From Persephonella sp. (GTDB lineage Bacteria > Aquificota > Aquificia > Aquificales > Hydrogenothermaceae), in the NCBI RefSeq assembly GCF_027023985.1, contig NZ_JALVTW010000015.1, positions 1-64,000 on the forward strand: DNA of 64,000 nucleotides, in the 5' to 3' direction. Made by a program: the position numbers and the translations under genes. The notes below the pieces were generated by a model. The model was not told where the DNA came from. It saw only the letters and a list, made by a program, of their open reading frames with translations, and made no database searches. Shown one piece after another: positions 35,535 to 45,155 of this stretch (its first letter is position 1; each line of letters begins with the position of its first letter).

Positions 35535-36452
35535 TTATTTCCAGTGTATTTTCATTCCACAACTGGTGCAGTAATTTTGTCCGAAATTTAATCTACTTTT
35601 ACAATTTCCACAAAAATATTTCAATTGAATTTTATTTTCTTTTTCTACCCAATATGTAGATTTCCCACAGTTTATACAATACTGTGCTTTAGCAGGAAAT
35701 AAACCATTACAATATTTACAGCTTATAAAGTAATTCAAATTATTAAATGGAGATATTCTCAACAGAAAACTAACTTTTTTCATAAGTAAAATTATAGTAA
35801 CTAATATCACAGCCGCTGCCCCTATAGAACCTATTTCTCCAAGAAAAGCAAAAAAATCATAAAGCCCATGTAAAAAGGCAGCCACAAAAAATCCTTTTAT
35901 GACATCACTTTTTCTTGCAGGATTCTGCTTGTAAAGCCCAAGAGCAATTCCCCAATAAGATGCGAATAATATATGAACAGGAGAAGTTAAAATCCTAACC
36001 CATGTTATAAATATCCCTTCTACAAATCCAGCTTTAAACCCATAATAGATATAAAGTAAATCCTCTACAAAAGCAAAACCAGCAGCTGTTGCTGAAGCAT
36101 AAATTAAACCATCAATAGGTTCATTAATCTGTTTAAAAGCATAAAATCTAACTGGAATAAGCTTTACAAACTCTTCTACAATCCCTACTACTACCACAAG
36201 ATAAAGAAAAAATAAAAGCAAATTACTATTAAAGGGATTTTGTATAACATCATCTATAGATAAACCAAAAAACTCCAGTCCTAATTCTTCAAAAAAACTT
36301 GCAATTAAAGTAAGAAAAGCACCAAATACGAATGTAATTAAAAGTAGATGAAACGGTTCCTGTTCATATTTATCTAATTTCCAAAAGTAATAAACCCACC
36401 CTAAGCAAGCAAGCATAGAGATAAAAAATGAAATTACGATAAATAAGTTCAT
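35535..36452 (-). CDS. PrsW-like intramembrane metalloprotease with two C-terminal zinc ribbons
   Basis: 305 aa from ATG 36452 (after TTGAGGATTTTT; a TTG four codons before is possible). Eight or so membrane segments and the PrsW motifs GIVEEFVKLIPVR (EExxK), FAFVEDLLYIYYG and FLHGLYDFFA with the metal-binding histidine. C-terminally a double zinc ribbon: CKYCNGLFPAKAQYCINCG and CGNCKSRLNFGQNYCTSCG. In Bacillus PrsW cleaves an anti-sigma factor; here the target is unknown. The extra ribbons suggest interaction with a protein or nucleic acid partner. Confidence 0.88.
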   Translation of the reverse strand: MNLFIVISFFISMLACLGWVYYFWKLDKYEQEPFHLLLITFVFGAFLTLIASFFEELGLEFFGLSIDDVIQNPFNSNLLLFFLYLVVVVGIVEEFVKLIPVRFYAFKQINEPIDGLIYASATAAGFAFVEDLLYIYYGFKAGFVEGIFITWVRILTSPVHILFASYWGIALGLYKQNPARKSDVIKGFFVAAFLHGLYDFFAFLGEIGSIGAAAVILVTIILLMKKVSFLLRISPFNNLNYFISCKYCNGLFPAKAQYCINCGKSTYWVEKENKIQLKYFCGNCKSRLNFGQNYCTSCGMKIHWK

Positions 36453-36546
36453 AAAAATCCTCAAAATGTTACCAGAAATCTACAGAATATAATAACTTAC
36501 AAATATGGATTTTGTTTGAAATTTAATGAGGCTAAAAAATCTTTTT

Positions 36547-36641
<95 letters not shown>

Positions 36642-36688
36642 TTCCGAGGAGATTATATTATATCTCAGTAGACTTTTTTTTCAAATTT

Positions 36689-37456
36689 TTATCTTAGAAA
36701 AATCAGGAAATAAAGAATTCCAATTATTATTCTGTAAATCCCAAATGGAATAAATGTATGATTTTTAATAAATCCAAGTAATAGTTTTATGGAAATCACT
36801 GCAAATATAAAAGCCGTTATAAAACCTGTTATCAACGTTATCCAGTTATTCAGTTGAAATACCTGATAGTTTTTATACACATCATATCCTGTTGCCACAA
36901 ACATTGTAGGAACAGCCAGCAAAAATGAAAATTCTGCTGCAACTTTACGATCTAAGCCAAGAAGTAAACCTCCTATAATAGAAGCTCCCGACCTTGAAGT
37001 TCCCGGTATCATAGCAAAAGATTGGAAAACTCCGATTAAAAAAGCCTTTGGATATGACACATCCTCAAGGGATTTTATTGGATAGTCCTTATTTCTGTGT
37101 AGATACTCAATAATAATGAATATAATCCCTCCAATAACAAGCATCACAGAAACTATATACGGGCTAAAAAGGGATTTTATCAGTTTATAAAGTAAAAATC
37201 CCAGAGCACCTGTCGGTATAAATGCTACTATCAGCTTTTTCCACAGCTCTATATCCCTAAAAAGTCTGTCCTTATACAAAAACACAACCGCAAGGATTGA
37301 TCCAAGCTGAATAGCCACTTCAAATGTCTTATGGGCTGCTGTTTGCTTTATGCCAAGTAGATGAGATACCAGTATCAAATGTCCTGTGGAGGAAATTGGA
37401 AGAAATTCTGTAAGACCTTCAACAATACCTAAGATAATACTTTCTACAACAGTCAA
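36689..37456 (-). CDS. uppP: Undecaprenyl-diphosphatase (BacA/UppP)
   Basis: 255 aa, eight membrane segments. Recycles the C55 lipid carrier of peptidoglycan synthesis by removing a phosphate. The two active-site regions are present: GIVEGLTEFLPISSTGHLIL near the N-terminus and IPGTSRSGASIIGGLLLGL in the middle. Stand-alone gene between tRNA-Ser and the ComM-like gene, all on the minus strand; the gap to the latter is 27 bp. Confidence 0.95.
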   Translation of the reverse strand: MTVVESIILGIVEGLTEFLPISSTGHLILVSHLLGIKQTAAHKTFEVAIQLGSILAVVFLYKDRLFRDIELWKKLIVAFIPTGALGFLLYKLIKSLFSPYIVSVMLVIGGIIFIIIEYLHRNKDYPIKSLEDVSYPKAFLIGVFQSFAMIPGTSRSGASIIGGLLLGLDRKVAAEFSFLLAVPTMFVATGYDVYKNYQVFQLNNWITLITGFITAFIFAVISIKLLLGFIKNHTFIPFGIYRIIIGILYFLIFLR

Positions 37457-37483
37457 TCTATTCTCCTTTTTTCTTTTATTTTA

Positions 37484-39004
37484 TCAAGACAGCATTTCCT
37501 CTGTTAATCTGTAGTTTAAAGCTTCTACTATATGTTTAGTTTTTACATTTTTTGAAGCCTCAAGGTCAGCAATGGTTCGGCTAACCTTTAGTATCCTGTG
37601 GAAGCCCCTTGCAGTTATTCCGTATTTTTTGGCAGCAAGTCTAAGGGTATTTTCTGCCTCATCTTCTAAAATAACAAATTTTTCAATCATAGATGGGCTC
37701 ATCTCACTGTTAAAGTTTACAGGCAGCTCTTTAAATCTTTTTTTCTGTATATCAACAGCCTTTAAAACCCTTTCTCTGATTTGCTGCGAACTTTCTCCTG
37801 CTGACATTTTAGATAATTCTTCAGGCGGAACTGAATTGACCCAGGTTATCATATCAATCCTGTCAACGATGGGCCCCGATAGCTTATTCCTGTATCTTCT
37901 TATCTCTGCAGGCGTGCATCTGCACTCTCTAATAGGGTCATTTTTATATCCACAGGGGCAAGGATTAGCAGCTGCAAGAAGCTGGAATTTTGCAGGGAAT
38001 TTGTATCTGCCGCTGGCACGGGATATGACGACTTCCCTGTCCTCCATAGGTTGACGGAGAACTTCAAGGGAAGAGCGTTTAAATTCTGGAAATTCATCTA
38101 AAAATAAAACACCATTATGGGCAAGGGATACCTCTCCAGGCTTTGGAATACTTCCTCCACCTATTAATGCCACATCAGAAATTGTATGATGGGGGTTCCT
38201 ATAGGGCCTGTTTTTGACTATATATCCATCAAGTATTCCGGCCACGCTGTGTATCTTTGTTGTTTCTATTGCCTCCTCAAAGCTCATAGGGGGCAGTATA
38301 GAAGGAAAAGCTTTTGCCATCATAGATTTTCCAGAACCGGGAGAACCAATCATAAGAAGGTTATGAAATCCTGCAGCTGCAATTTCCAGTGCCCTTTTTA
38401 CAGCATACTGTCCCTTGATTTCTGAAAAATCCGGATATCCTGAATAATCTGTGAACGTTCCCTCAATATCCGGTTTCACAGGCTTTTTATTAATATCCCC
38501 TGTTAAAAATCCAATTATCTCCTTTAGATGTTGAAACCCATAAACCTCAAGCTCTGATATCAGTGATGCTTCAGGGGCATTTTCCTCAGGAAGTATCAGT
38601 TTTTTGACACCTATCTGTTTAAGCCCATAAGCTATAGGTAGAACTCCTTTTATTTTCCTGATTGAACCATCAAGGGCAAGTTCTCCAATAAAAGCTGTAT
38701 TTTCAATTGAATTTGGAGAAAAAATCCCTGCAAGATTTAATATTCCAATTGCAACAGGCAGGTCATAAAGTGTTCCCTGCTTTTGAATATCAGCAGGAGC
38801 CAGATTAACCGTTATTTTCCTTAAAGGAAAAGAAAATCCGCTGTTTATTATTGCTGATTTTACCCTTTCTTTACTTTCCTTAACAGCTGTATCAGGAAGA
38901 CCTACAATTATAAATTGTGGAAGTCCCTGGGATATATTTACTTCTACTTCCACCTTAAATCCATCAATACCAATAAATCCCCCGCTCGTTATATTTGTAA
39001 GCAT
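37484..39004 (-). CDS. comM: ComM/YifB-family Mg-chelatase-like AAA+ ATPase
   Basis: 506 aa. N-terminal LonC-like domain (GLPQFIIVGLPDTAVKESKERVKSAI), a Walker A GSPGSGKSMMAKAF, a Walker B LFLDEFPEF, the characteristic zinc-like cluster NPCPCGYKNDPIRECRCTP, and a C-terminal Mg-chelatase domain (ARGFHRILKVSRTIADLE). ComM acts in branch migration in natural transformation. Presence of a comF gene nearby supports this. Confidence 0.92.
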   Translation of the reverse strand: MLTNITSGGFIGIDGFKVEVEVNISQGLPQFIIVGLPDTAVKESKERVKSAIINSGFSFPLRKITVNLAPADIQKQGTLYDLPVAIGILNLAGIFSPNSIENTAFIGELALDGSIRKIKGVLPIAYGLKQIGVKKLILPEENAPEASLISELEVYGFQHLKEIIGFLTGDINKKPVKPDIEGTFTDYSGYPDFSEIKGQYAVKRALEIAAAGFHNLLMIGSPGSGKSMMAKAFPSILPPMSFEEAIETTKIHSVAGILDGYIVKNRPYRNPHHTISDVALIGGGSIPKPGEVSLAHNGVLFLDEFPEFKRSSLEVLRQPMEDREVVISRASGRYKFPAKFQLLAAANPCPCGYKNDPIRECRCTPAEIRRYRNKLSGPIVDRIDMITWVNSVPPEELSKMSAGESSQQIRERVLKAVDIQKKRFKELPVNFNSEMSPSMIEKFVILEDEAENTLRLAAKKYGITARGFHRILKVSRTIADLEASKNVKTKHIVEALNYRLTEEMLS

Positions 39005-39116
39005 AATCCCTCCCTGAATTTATATTCCTATAAATTTTAGCAGATATGATTTTGGTTCTAATCGGCAAAGGCAAAATGGAATAAACTTTCAAAAAAGCTT
39101 AAAAGGAGAGATAACA

Positions 39117-41156
39117 ATGCCAAATAGACTAATAAACGAAAAAAGCCCATATCTCAGGCAGCATGCATATAACCCTGTGGACTGGTATCCATGGGGAGAA
39201 GAAGCCTTTGAAAAGGCCAAAAAAGAGGACAAACCCATATTCCTGTCAATAGGCTATTCCACATGCCACTGGTGTCATGTTATGGAAAAGGAAAGTTTTG
39301 AGGATGAAGAAATAGCAGAAATCCTTAACAAATATTTTGTTTCTATAAAGGTTGACAGAGAAGAACGCCCAGATGTTGATAGTATCTATATGAATGTCTG
39401 TATGATGATGACAGGTAGAGGCGGCTGGCCTTTAACAATTTTTATGACCCCTGATAAAAAACCTTTTTATGCAGGAACATATTTTCCAAAAGAAGGTTCT
39501 CATACAAGAATAGGACTAAAAGAACTACTGCTAAATATTGCAAAGCTATGGCAAGAAGACAGAACAAAACTACTGGAAAGGGCTGACAAAATCTTAAATC
39601 ATCTAAAAGAATATTCTAAAACTACTTCCGAAGACATAGTTCCACCAAATATATCAGAAATCTTATATGAAACCTTGAAAGATATGTTTGACCCATACTA
39701 CGGTGGATTTGGAAGAAGACCTAAATTCCCTGTTCCCCATAATCTTATGTTTTTAATGAGATACTACTCCAAAACAAAGCTACAAAGTGCCATTGATATG
39801 ATAAAGCATACCCTTACAGAAATGAGACTTGGAGGAATTTATGACCATATCGGTTATGGCTTACATAGATACTCAACAGATGAAAGGTGGTTTCTGCCCC
39901 ATTTTGAAAAAATGTTATACGACCAGGCAATGCTTATGATTGCATATACAGAAGCTTTCCAGATAACAGGAGAAAAGCTATATAAAGAAACTGTCCAGCA
40001 GATAGCAGAATATCTCCAGAGGGATATGCTTTCACCAGAAGGCGGCTTTTACTCAGCTGAGGATGCAGACAGTGAAGGAGAAGAAGGAAAATTTTATGTT
40101 TGGAGTTATGAGGAAATAGAAAAAATAATCGGAAAAGAGGATATAAAACTGTTTGAAAAAGTTTTTAATATCACACCTGAGGGAAACTACCGTGAGGAGC
40201 ACACAGGAAGATTAACAGGGAAGAATATTCTTTATTTGAAAAAAACTATTCCAGAACTGGCTAAGGAGTTAGGAATATCTGAAAATCAGCTTAAGGAAAA
40301 AATTATCATATGGAGGGAAAAATTATTTACCGAAAGGGAAAAAAGGGTTCATCCATTAAAGGATACCAAAATACTGACTGACTGGAATGGTCTTATTATT
40401 GCGGCACTTTCAAAGGCGTCTGTTATAGACCCTGAATATGCACAGCTGGCCAAAAATGTAGCAGATTTTGTTTTAAAAACAATGAAAAAATCAGATGGAA
40501 CACTTCTCCACAGATATAAGGATGGCGAAGCTGAGATTGATGGCTTTTTATCTGATTATGCCTTTTTGGTATGGGGATTAATAGAGCTTTATCAGGCTAC
40601 AGCTGAAGAAAAATATCTAATAGAAGCTATAAACCTGACAGAAACAATGATTAAGCATTTCTGGGATGAAAAAGGCGGATTTTTTGACACTCCTGACTTT
40701 GGGGAAAATCTGATTGTCAAGCCAAAGGAAAGTTATGATGGGGCAATTCCGTCCGGAAACTCAGTTGCAGTTTATAACCTGTATAGGCTGTTTAGAATGA
40801 CAGGGGATTTCAGATACAGGGATTATGCAGACAAAACCATAGAAGCCTTTTCTTCAAAAATAAAATCAATTCCGGCAGGATACAGTATGATGATACTGGG
40901 ATATGACTTTGGAAATAATAAAGGCAAGGATATCGTTATTGCAGGAAAGGATTATAAAGAGGTTTTAGAAAAAATAAATCAAAAATTCATGCCTTACAGC
41001 TCTGTCCTTGTGAAAAAAGGAGATATTTTAGATGAAAAGATACCATTTTTAAAACAGCTGCCTGTAGATGATAAACCTGCTGTTTATATATGTGAGGACT
41101 TTACCTGTGGACTACCTATCACAGATATATCCCAGTTAGACGAAAAATTAGGGTAG
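39117..41156 (+). CDS. Thioredoxin-domain N-acyl-glucosamine epimerase-like protein (YyaL/DUF255 family)
   Basis: 679 aa. The N-terminal thioredoxin-like domain has [19 protein letters not shown] and [20 protein letters not shown] (a CxxC motif), followed by an alpha/alpha barrel resembling glycoside enzymes ([49 protein letters not shown]). The YyaL/SPATA20 family is conserved widely, but the biochemical role is not settled. Start after AAAGGAGAG. It is a single gene with a divergent upstream neighbour. Confidence 0.92.
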   Translation: MPNRLINEKSPYLRQHAYNPVDWYPWGEEAFEKAKKEDKPIFLSIGYSTCHWCHVMEKESFEDEEIAEILNKYFVSIKVDREERPDVDSIYMNVCMMMTGRGGWPLTIFMTPDKKPFYAGTYFPKEGSHTRIGLKELLLNIAKLWQEDRTKLLERADKILNHLKEYSKTTSEDIVPPNISEILYETLKDMFDPYYGGFGRRPKFPVPHNLMFLMRYYSKTKLQSAIDMIKHTLTEMRLGGIYDHIGYGLHRYSTDERWFLPHFEKMLYDQAMLMIAYTEAFQITGEKLYKETVQQIAEYLQRDMLSPEGGFYSAEDADSEGEEGKFYVWSYEEIEKIIGKEDIKLFEKVFNITPEGNYREEHTGRLTGKNILYLKKTIPELAKELGISENQLKEKIIIWREKLFTEREKRVHPLKDTKILTDWNGLIIAALSKASVIDPEYAQLAKNVADFVLKTMKKSDGTLLHRYKDGEAEIDGFLSDYAFLVWGLIELYQATAEEKYLIEAINLTETMIKHFWDEKGGFFDTPDFGENLIVKPKESYDGAIPSGNSVAVYNLYRLFRMTGDFRYRDYADKTIEAFSSKIKSIPAGYSMMILGYDFGNNKGKDIVIAGKDYKEVLEKINQKFMPYSSVLVKKGDILDEKIPFLKQLPVDDKPAVYICEDFTCGLPITDISQLDEKLG

Positions 41157-41215
41157 TTAAATCGGTTAATAAAGACTTATAATAAAGAAATAAAAACCTA
41201 TTCACAGGTGGAAAT

Positions 41216-42016
41216 TTGCTTAAGATACTGCTGATTGTTATTTTGATGTCTTATTTTGTGTCGTCTATAGGTTTTTGGGTTTATTTATTTACCAAAAAAG
41301 ATACTGGAAAAAAGTTTGGGTTTAGTTTTTATGGAATAGCATTTTTATTGCAGCTGCTATACATAGGAATAAAAGATATACAGGCAAAAAGTTTTGCACT
41401 GGCAACCCAGCAGGAACTTCCATTTTTTCTCGCATTTTTAATCGGTGCTGTTTTTCTGGGACTTTCTTTTAAATACAAAACACAGCTAAGGGATTTTGGT
41501 TCATTGTTTGCACCTATAAATGTTTTCTTAGTGGCTCTTACTCTACCTCATTATGAAAAAGTAGAAATTGGCTACAAAAATATATGGTTCTATGCCCATG
41601 TGATTTTTTCAATGGTTGCTTATGCTTTAATCATAGCCGGTGCAGTGGTTGCAGCGGTTTATATTCTTACCCAAAGAGATTTAAAAAGGAAAAAACTGGA
41701 TTCATTTCTGGTTTCCAAATTTTCTTCATCTCTGGTTTTACTTCAGGATATTGAATACAAAACAAATGTTGCTGCATTTATAATGCTGTCCCTTGCCTTA
41801 ATTGCCTCTTCTGTCTGGTCAAGTGTGTATTTGGGAAAACACTGGATTTGGGATATTAAGCAGATAGCACTATCTTTATTATGGGTTTATTATGGATTTT
41901 TAATTCATATTATGGTTATAAAACATGAAAAAGGGAAAAAAGCCTCCTATCTGACTGTTGCAGGAGGCATTATGGCATTTATTATCTACTGGTTCATAAA
42001 ACACCCTAACTATTAG
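41216..42016 (+). CDS. CcsA/HemX-like cytochrome c assembly membrane protein
   Basis: 266 aa, eight membrane segments, starting at TTG after CAGGTGG. Conserved features are the tryptophan-rich motif variant GKHWIWDIKQIALSLLW and histidines likely to bind heme (YAHVIFSMVAYALI, FLIHIMVIKHEKGKK). CcsA/CcmC-type proteins handle heme for c-type cytochrome maturation; HemX relatives are near heme synthesis genes. Which of the two applies is unclear. Its 3' end overlaps the convergent pyrE by 11 nt. Confidence 0.85.
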   Translation: MLKILLIVILMSYFVSSIGFWVYLFTKKDTGKKFGFSFYGIAFLLQLLYIGIKDIQAKSFALATQQELPFFLAFLIGAVFLGLSFKYKTQLRDFGSLFAPINVFLVALTLPHYEKVEIGYKNIWFYAHVIFSMVAYALIIAGAVVAAVYILTQRDLKRKKLDSFLVSKFSSSLVLLQDIEYKTNVAAFIMLSLALIASSVWSSVYLGKHWIWDIKQIALSLLWVYYGFLIHIMVIKHEKGKKASYLTVAGGIMAFIIYWFIKHPNY

Positions 42017-42563
42017 TTTTTAAGAATTCTGATACTTTAAAAATAGGGAAAAACTCAAAACCTTCCTTTTTAATATTTTCTGCTCCACCTTCTTCTCTAT
42101 CAACAATAGCTATAATACCCATTATCTCCAGACCAAAGTCCCTTGCAACTTTTGCTGCTTTAAGTGAAGAACCTGCTGTTGTTACAACATCTTCCACTAT
42201 AAAAACCTTTTCTCCCGGTTGAACATTTCCCTCAATCTGTTTTCCTGTTCCGTGTCCTTTAGGCTCTTTTCTAACGACAAATGGTTTTATAGGCTGTTTA
42301 TTCAGATAAGAAACAAGTGCCGTTGCATAAGATATAGGGTCAGCCCCAAGTGTCAGTCCTCCTATTGCATCAGGGGATTTATCCTTTATCATTTCAAAAA
42401 TCAGATTTCCTATTATGTATCCGCCTTCAGGATCAAGGGTTATTGTCCTTAAGTCCATATAATATGTGCTCATTTTACCTGAAGAGAGTTTAAATATTGG
42501 CTTATCTGCAACCTTTAATGCCCTTTCTAATATCATCTGTTTAAGCTTCTCCCTGTAATCCAA
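42006..42563 (-). CDS. pyrE: Orotate phosphoribosyltransferase
   Basis: 185 aa, pyrimidine biosynthesis enzyme that joins orotate and PRPP. Motifs: KLSSGKMSTYYMDLR, IGGLTLGADPISYATAL, FVVRKEPKGHGTGKQIEG and the PRPP loop VFIVEDVVTTAGSSLKAA. It is followed upstream on the minus strand by DUF202 and nitrilase genes with short gaps (17 bp and 2 bp), suggesting an operon. Confidence 0.95.
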   Translation of the reverse strand: MDYREKLKQMILERALKVADKPIFKLSSGKMSTYYMDLRTITLDPEGGYIIGNLIFEMIKDKSPDAIGGLTLGADPISYATALVSYLNKQPIKPFVVRKEPKGHGTGKQIEGNVQPGEKVFIVEDVVTTAGSSLKAAKVARDFGLEIMGIIAIVDREEGGAENIKKEGFEFFPIFKVSEFLKTNS

Positions 42564-42580
42564 TTTCTAATCCTCCGGTT

Positions 42581-42973
42581 TCATATTGTAGTCATTGTTA
42601 AAATTAGTAAGATACCTATTATAGATATAAATATTGATAATGCTAAATAAATTTGTTTGTCTTTTTCAATCTGACCTTTTTCCAAATTTGATATCCATCT
42701 TGTATAATAAAAGTATGTATAAATAGCCAAAAAAACTCCTGCCAGTATAATTACAATCCCCAGATATGCATAAAAATTAAGGTAACTTTCATGAATAAGT
42801 TTTACTTTAAAATTATTTTTAACTTCTATTGAAACCAAATGAAGGAATAGTTCAAATTTCTCAACAACGAAACCCAGCACAATCAAAGAGATAGATGTGC
42901 TAAATAATGCAGTAGTTGCTCTCTCAACCGCCATTAAATCTTTAGGATCTATCTTTGGTTTTTTCTCCTCCAT
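42581..42973 (-). CDS. Small DUF202-family membrane protein
   Basis: 130 aa with three membrane segments. The start PKDLMAVERATTALFSTSISLIVLGF corresponds to the DUF202 signature (RT-x-LA-x-x-R type segment) and the second half has YLGIVIILAGVFLAIYTYFYYTRW. Function unknown. It lies 2 bp after the nitrilase gene and 17 bp before pyrE. Confidence 0.7.
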   Translation of the reverse strand: MEEKKPKIDPKDLMAVERATTALFSTSISLIVLGFVVEKFELFLHLVSIEVKNNFKVKLIHESYLNFYAYLGIVIILAGVFLAIYTYFYYTRWISNLEKGQIEKDKQIYLALSIFISIIGILLILTMTTI

Positions 42974-42975
42974 TT

Positions 42976-43716
42976 TTATATATCCATTTTTATTTTTTTC
43001 CTGACTCTGTAAACGTCATTCAGATTTATGTCTGCCTGTATTAAGCCTTCTTCTTCGTCTATAAATGCCAGCGTTTCTCCCCATGGGTCGTAAATCCCTG
43101 AACTTCCTGCATACTCAATATTTCCAATTTTACCTGTGGTATTACTGACTATAACAAAAGACTGGTCTTCAATTGCCCTTGCTTTTGAAAGCACTTCAAG
43201 ATGGTATTTTCTCGGCTTTCCCCATTGGGCAGGAACAAGGATTATTTCTGCACCTTTTTTTCTTAAAGTGTATGAGATATTAGGAAATCTAAGTTCAAAG
43301 CAAATCATTATCCCAAGATTTCCATTTGAGCTTTCTGCCACATCAAAATTTTTTCCAGCTTTGAAATATTTGTGTTCCCCTGTTGGTCTAAATAGTTTAA
43401 CTTTTGCCTGTTTGTAAACAATTTCCCCGTTATCTATAACAAATGCCTTGTTATAAATGGCATTTCTGGATTTTTCCGGAAGTGTGCCTGCAATAACCAA
43501 GTGCTTTTTATGGGACATTTCTTTTAAATATTTATGTATAGCAGGAGTTTCTTTTGCATGCCTTTCAAGATTTTCATTATCAAAACCACAGCTAAACATT
43601 TCAGGAAGTAGCACAAGGGAGTTTTTTTCAACTTTGTCTATATAGGAAAATATTTTCTCCAGATTTTTTTCTGTATTTCCCAGCTCCAGATTAACCTGCA
43701 AAGAATAAACAAGCAT
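42976..43716 (-). CDS. Carbon-nitrogen hydrolase (nitrilase superfamily, omega-amidase-like)
   Basis: 246 aa. The Glu-Lys-Cys catalytic triad is visible: Glu in LLPEMFSCGF, Lys in KVKLFRPTGEHKYF and Cys in IMICFELRFPN. The sequence resembles the YafV/omega-amidase group that hydrolyses alpha-ketoglutaramate or ketosuccinamate. The exact substrate cannot be told. It starts the minus-strand pyrE unit. Confidence 0.9.
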   Translation of the reverse strand: MLVYSLQVNLELGNTEKNLEKIFSYIDKVEKNSLVLLPEMFSCGFDNENLERHAKETPAIHKYLKEMSHKKHLVIAGTLPEKSRNAIYNKAFVIDNGEIVYKQAKVKLFRPTGEHKYFKAGKNFDVAESSNGNLGIMICFELRFPNISYTLRKKGAEIILVPAQWGKPRKYHLEVLSKARAIEDQSFVIVSNTTGKIGNIEYAGSSGIYDPWGETLAFIDEEEGLIQADINLNDVYRVRKKIKMDI

Positions 43717-43817
43717 TATATACCTCTTAGTTTGGTTTGCAGATAAAGAATTTTATCATAAGATATTCTGTATGAGATTTTTACTGATAGGACTTTTGGT
43801 ATATTTTCGAGGTTCTT

Positions 43818-44193
43818 GTGAATAATATTTATAAAAAGAAATCTTTAGAAAGGTTAGAAACGGCAAAATGGCAAATAGAAACAAAAATTACATCAACTTT
43901 GGGTTCTACACTATACTTTGCATTATTTAATTTTATGCAATCAGTTCTCGGAAAGCCTCCTGAAAATAAATGGAAACATATAGGAATAAACAAACACTTT
44001 TCTAAATATTGCAAAGATAATAACTTAACAGATAATCTATACTTTGAGGAACATATACAAAACATATGAAAGACTATATATTTATAGAATAAAATCAGAT
44101 TATACCAACGAAGTTTATACCAATGAAGAAATAAAAGAGTTAAAAATTATTTTTGAGTTTTTGAACGAGGTAATAAGAAAATGGCAAAGTTAA
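43818..44193 (+). pseudogene. Frameshifted HEPN (UPF0332-like) protein, cassette copy A
   Basis: The first 83 codons (GTG 43818, FEEH... stop 44069) match the N-terminal part of the intact HEPN protein at 61020-61394: KSLERL, ALFNFMQSVL versus VFNYMQSIL, and NKWKHIGINKHFSKYC versus GKWKHLGIVSYFSRYC. The rest is in the +1 frame after about 44046-44056 (YERLYIYRIKSDY ... FEFLNEVIRK, stop 44191-44193), matching YRELYELRRKADY ... FEEVIKN of the intact copy. A single small indel accounts for the break. It may be a decayed toxin gene or a sequencing error. The partner gene starts inside its end. Confidence 0.75.
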
Positions 44194-44423
44194 AAGAAAT
44201 AGAAACAATAGCTAATTATCTGTCCCAAATAAAAAATATTGAAGGTATAGAAAATATAGAAATAACAAATATTCCTGAGGATGTAGACGCAGATATAGGC
44301 ATAAAAATAAGATTAGAAAAAGGATACTCATGGCAAGAAGTCTTAAATCAGTTAAATGACATAGAATGGGAGCTGTATGAAAGAGAAGGAGAACTTTTAT
44401 CAGTATATAAAGAATTTACTTAA
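44181..44423 (+). CDS. Small nucleotidyltransferase-like partner of HEPN, copy A
   Basis: 80 aa. Paralogue of the protein at 60779-61033: IPEDVDADIGIKIR and LNDIEWELYEREGELLSVYKEF align with VPEDVEADIGLKIK and INNLEWEIYDKYGVLPTIYWEF. The part DADIGIKI followed by a helix and a WELY strand resembles the second half of small MNT nucleotidyltransferases, but the GSxARG motif is missing, so it is probably not an active nucleotidyltransferase. By position behind HEPN it is the likely antitoxin. It overlaps the HEPN gene by 13 nt. Confidence 0.65.
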   Translation: MAKLKEIETIANYLSQIKNIEGIENIEITNIPEDVDADIGIKIRLEKGYSWQEVLNQLNDIEWELYEREGELLSVYKEFT

Positions 44424-44847
44424 TAAAGACTTGTTTTGTATTAAGCTCTTACTAATTATTGGATTTTTTATTTTTATTACTGGTTGTGAGAATTTTTATT
44501 CAAAGGTTTATGACAAAAGCATAAAAGAAAAAAATATCCATTGCGTAAGAATTTCTTATCAAAACCCTTTTATAAAAACCAAAATCATAAAAGCATTTAA
44601 AGAAGAAGGAATAAAAGTTCAGGATAACTGTCCTTATACTATAAATGTAAAAGCCAAATTCCTCTCACAATGCACATCTCCACAGGCAAAATCCATCGGT
44701 GCTGATTTTGATGGCTTTATGAGATTTGACCTTTTAGAAAAAGGAAAACTGGTTTATAGATGCCAGATGGACTGGAAAGGAAAGTTTTCAGAAGACAGGG
44801 TCAAAGATTTAATCAAAAAGATGAAAGAAGATATCGGGTTTAAATAA
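44377..44847 (+). CDS. Lipoprotein of unknown function
   Basis: 156 aa with a lipoprotein signal: hydrophobic stretch LLLIIGFFIFITGC, lipid-modified Cys at position 36. The mature part (SYQNPFIKTKIIKAFKEEGIKVQDNC, then a C-terminal RCQMDWKGKFSEDRVK) has two further cysteines and looks like a small soluble domain. The start is uncertain: ATG 44377 (after GGGAG) overlaps the upstream gene by 47 nt, and TTG 44431 is possible. No known family is recognised. Confidence 0.5.
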   Translation: MKEKENFYQYIKNLLNKDLFCIKLLLIIGFFIFITGCENFYSKVYDKSIKEKNIHCVRISYQNPFIKTKIIKAFKEEGIKVQDNCPYTINVKAKFLSQCTSPQAKSIGADFDGFMRFDLLEKGKLVYRCQMDWKGKFSEDRVKDLIKKMKEDIGFK

Positions 44848-44879
44848 GTAGTTGTCTTGCAAAATTTCCCTTTAAGAAG

Positions 44880-44895
44880 TAATGTATATATACAT
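44880..44895. promoter_or_regulatory. Palindromic operator over the -10 of the vapBC-like operon
   Basis: A perfect 14-bp palindrome (ATGTATATATACAT, 44882-44895) lies 17 bp upstream of the ribbon-helix-helix antitoxin start. A possible promoter has -35 TTGCAA (44857-44862), 17-bp spacer and -10 TAATGT (44880-44885), so the palindrome would cover the -10 and start region. Antitoxins of this type usually bind such palindromes to repress their own operon. The palindrome is seen; the promoter assignment is tentative. Confidence 0.6.
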
Positions 44896-44912
44896 CATAA
44901 GCGAGGTAAAGT

Positions 44913-45155
44913 ATGAAAAGAACTCAAATTTATTTAGATGAAGAAATTTATAAATATTTAAAGGCAGAAAGTAAAAGAACAGGTAAAAGTTTATCTGAAA
45001 TAATAAGAGAAAAATTAAGAACAGATCTAAAAAAATCAAAAGAAAATCTATTGAAAGCAATAGAAGAAACTGCAGGTATCTGGCAATATAAAACTGATAA
45101 TGTTGAGGAAGCCCTCAGGAATCTAAGGAAAGGTAAAAGAATTGATAGTATTTGA
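44913..45155 (+). CDS. Ribbon-helix-helix antitoxin (VapB-like)
   Basis: 80 aa. N-terminal ribbon-helix-helix: KRTQIYLDEEIYKYLKAESKRTGKSLSEIIREKL, followed by a C-terminal tail that would wrap the toxin (EETAGIWQYKTDNVEEALRNLRKGKR). It overlaps the PIN toxin gene by 14 nt, starts after GAGGTAAAGT, and a palindromic operator lies just upstream. Classic VapBC arrangement. Confidence 0.85.
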   Translation: MKRTQIYLDEEIYKYLKAESKRTGKSLSEIIREKLRTDLKKSKENLLKAIEETAGIWQYKTDNVEEALRNLRKGKRIDSI

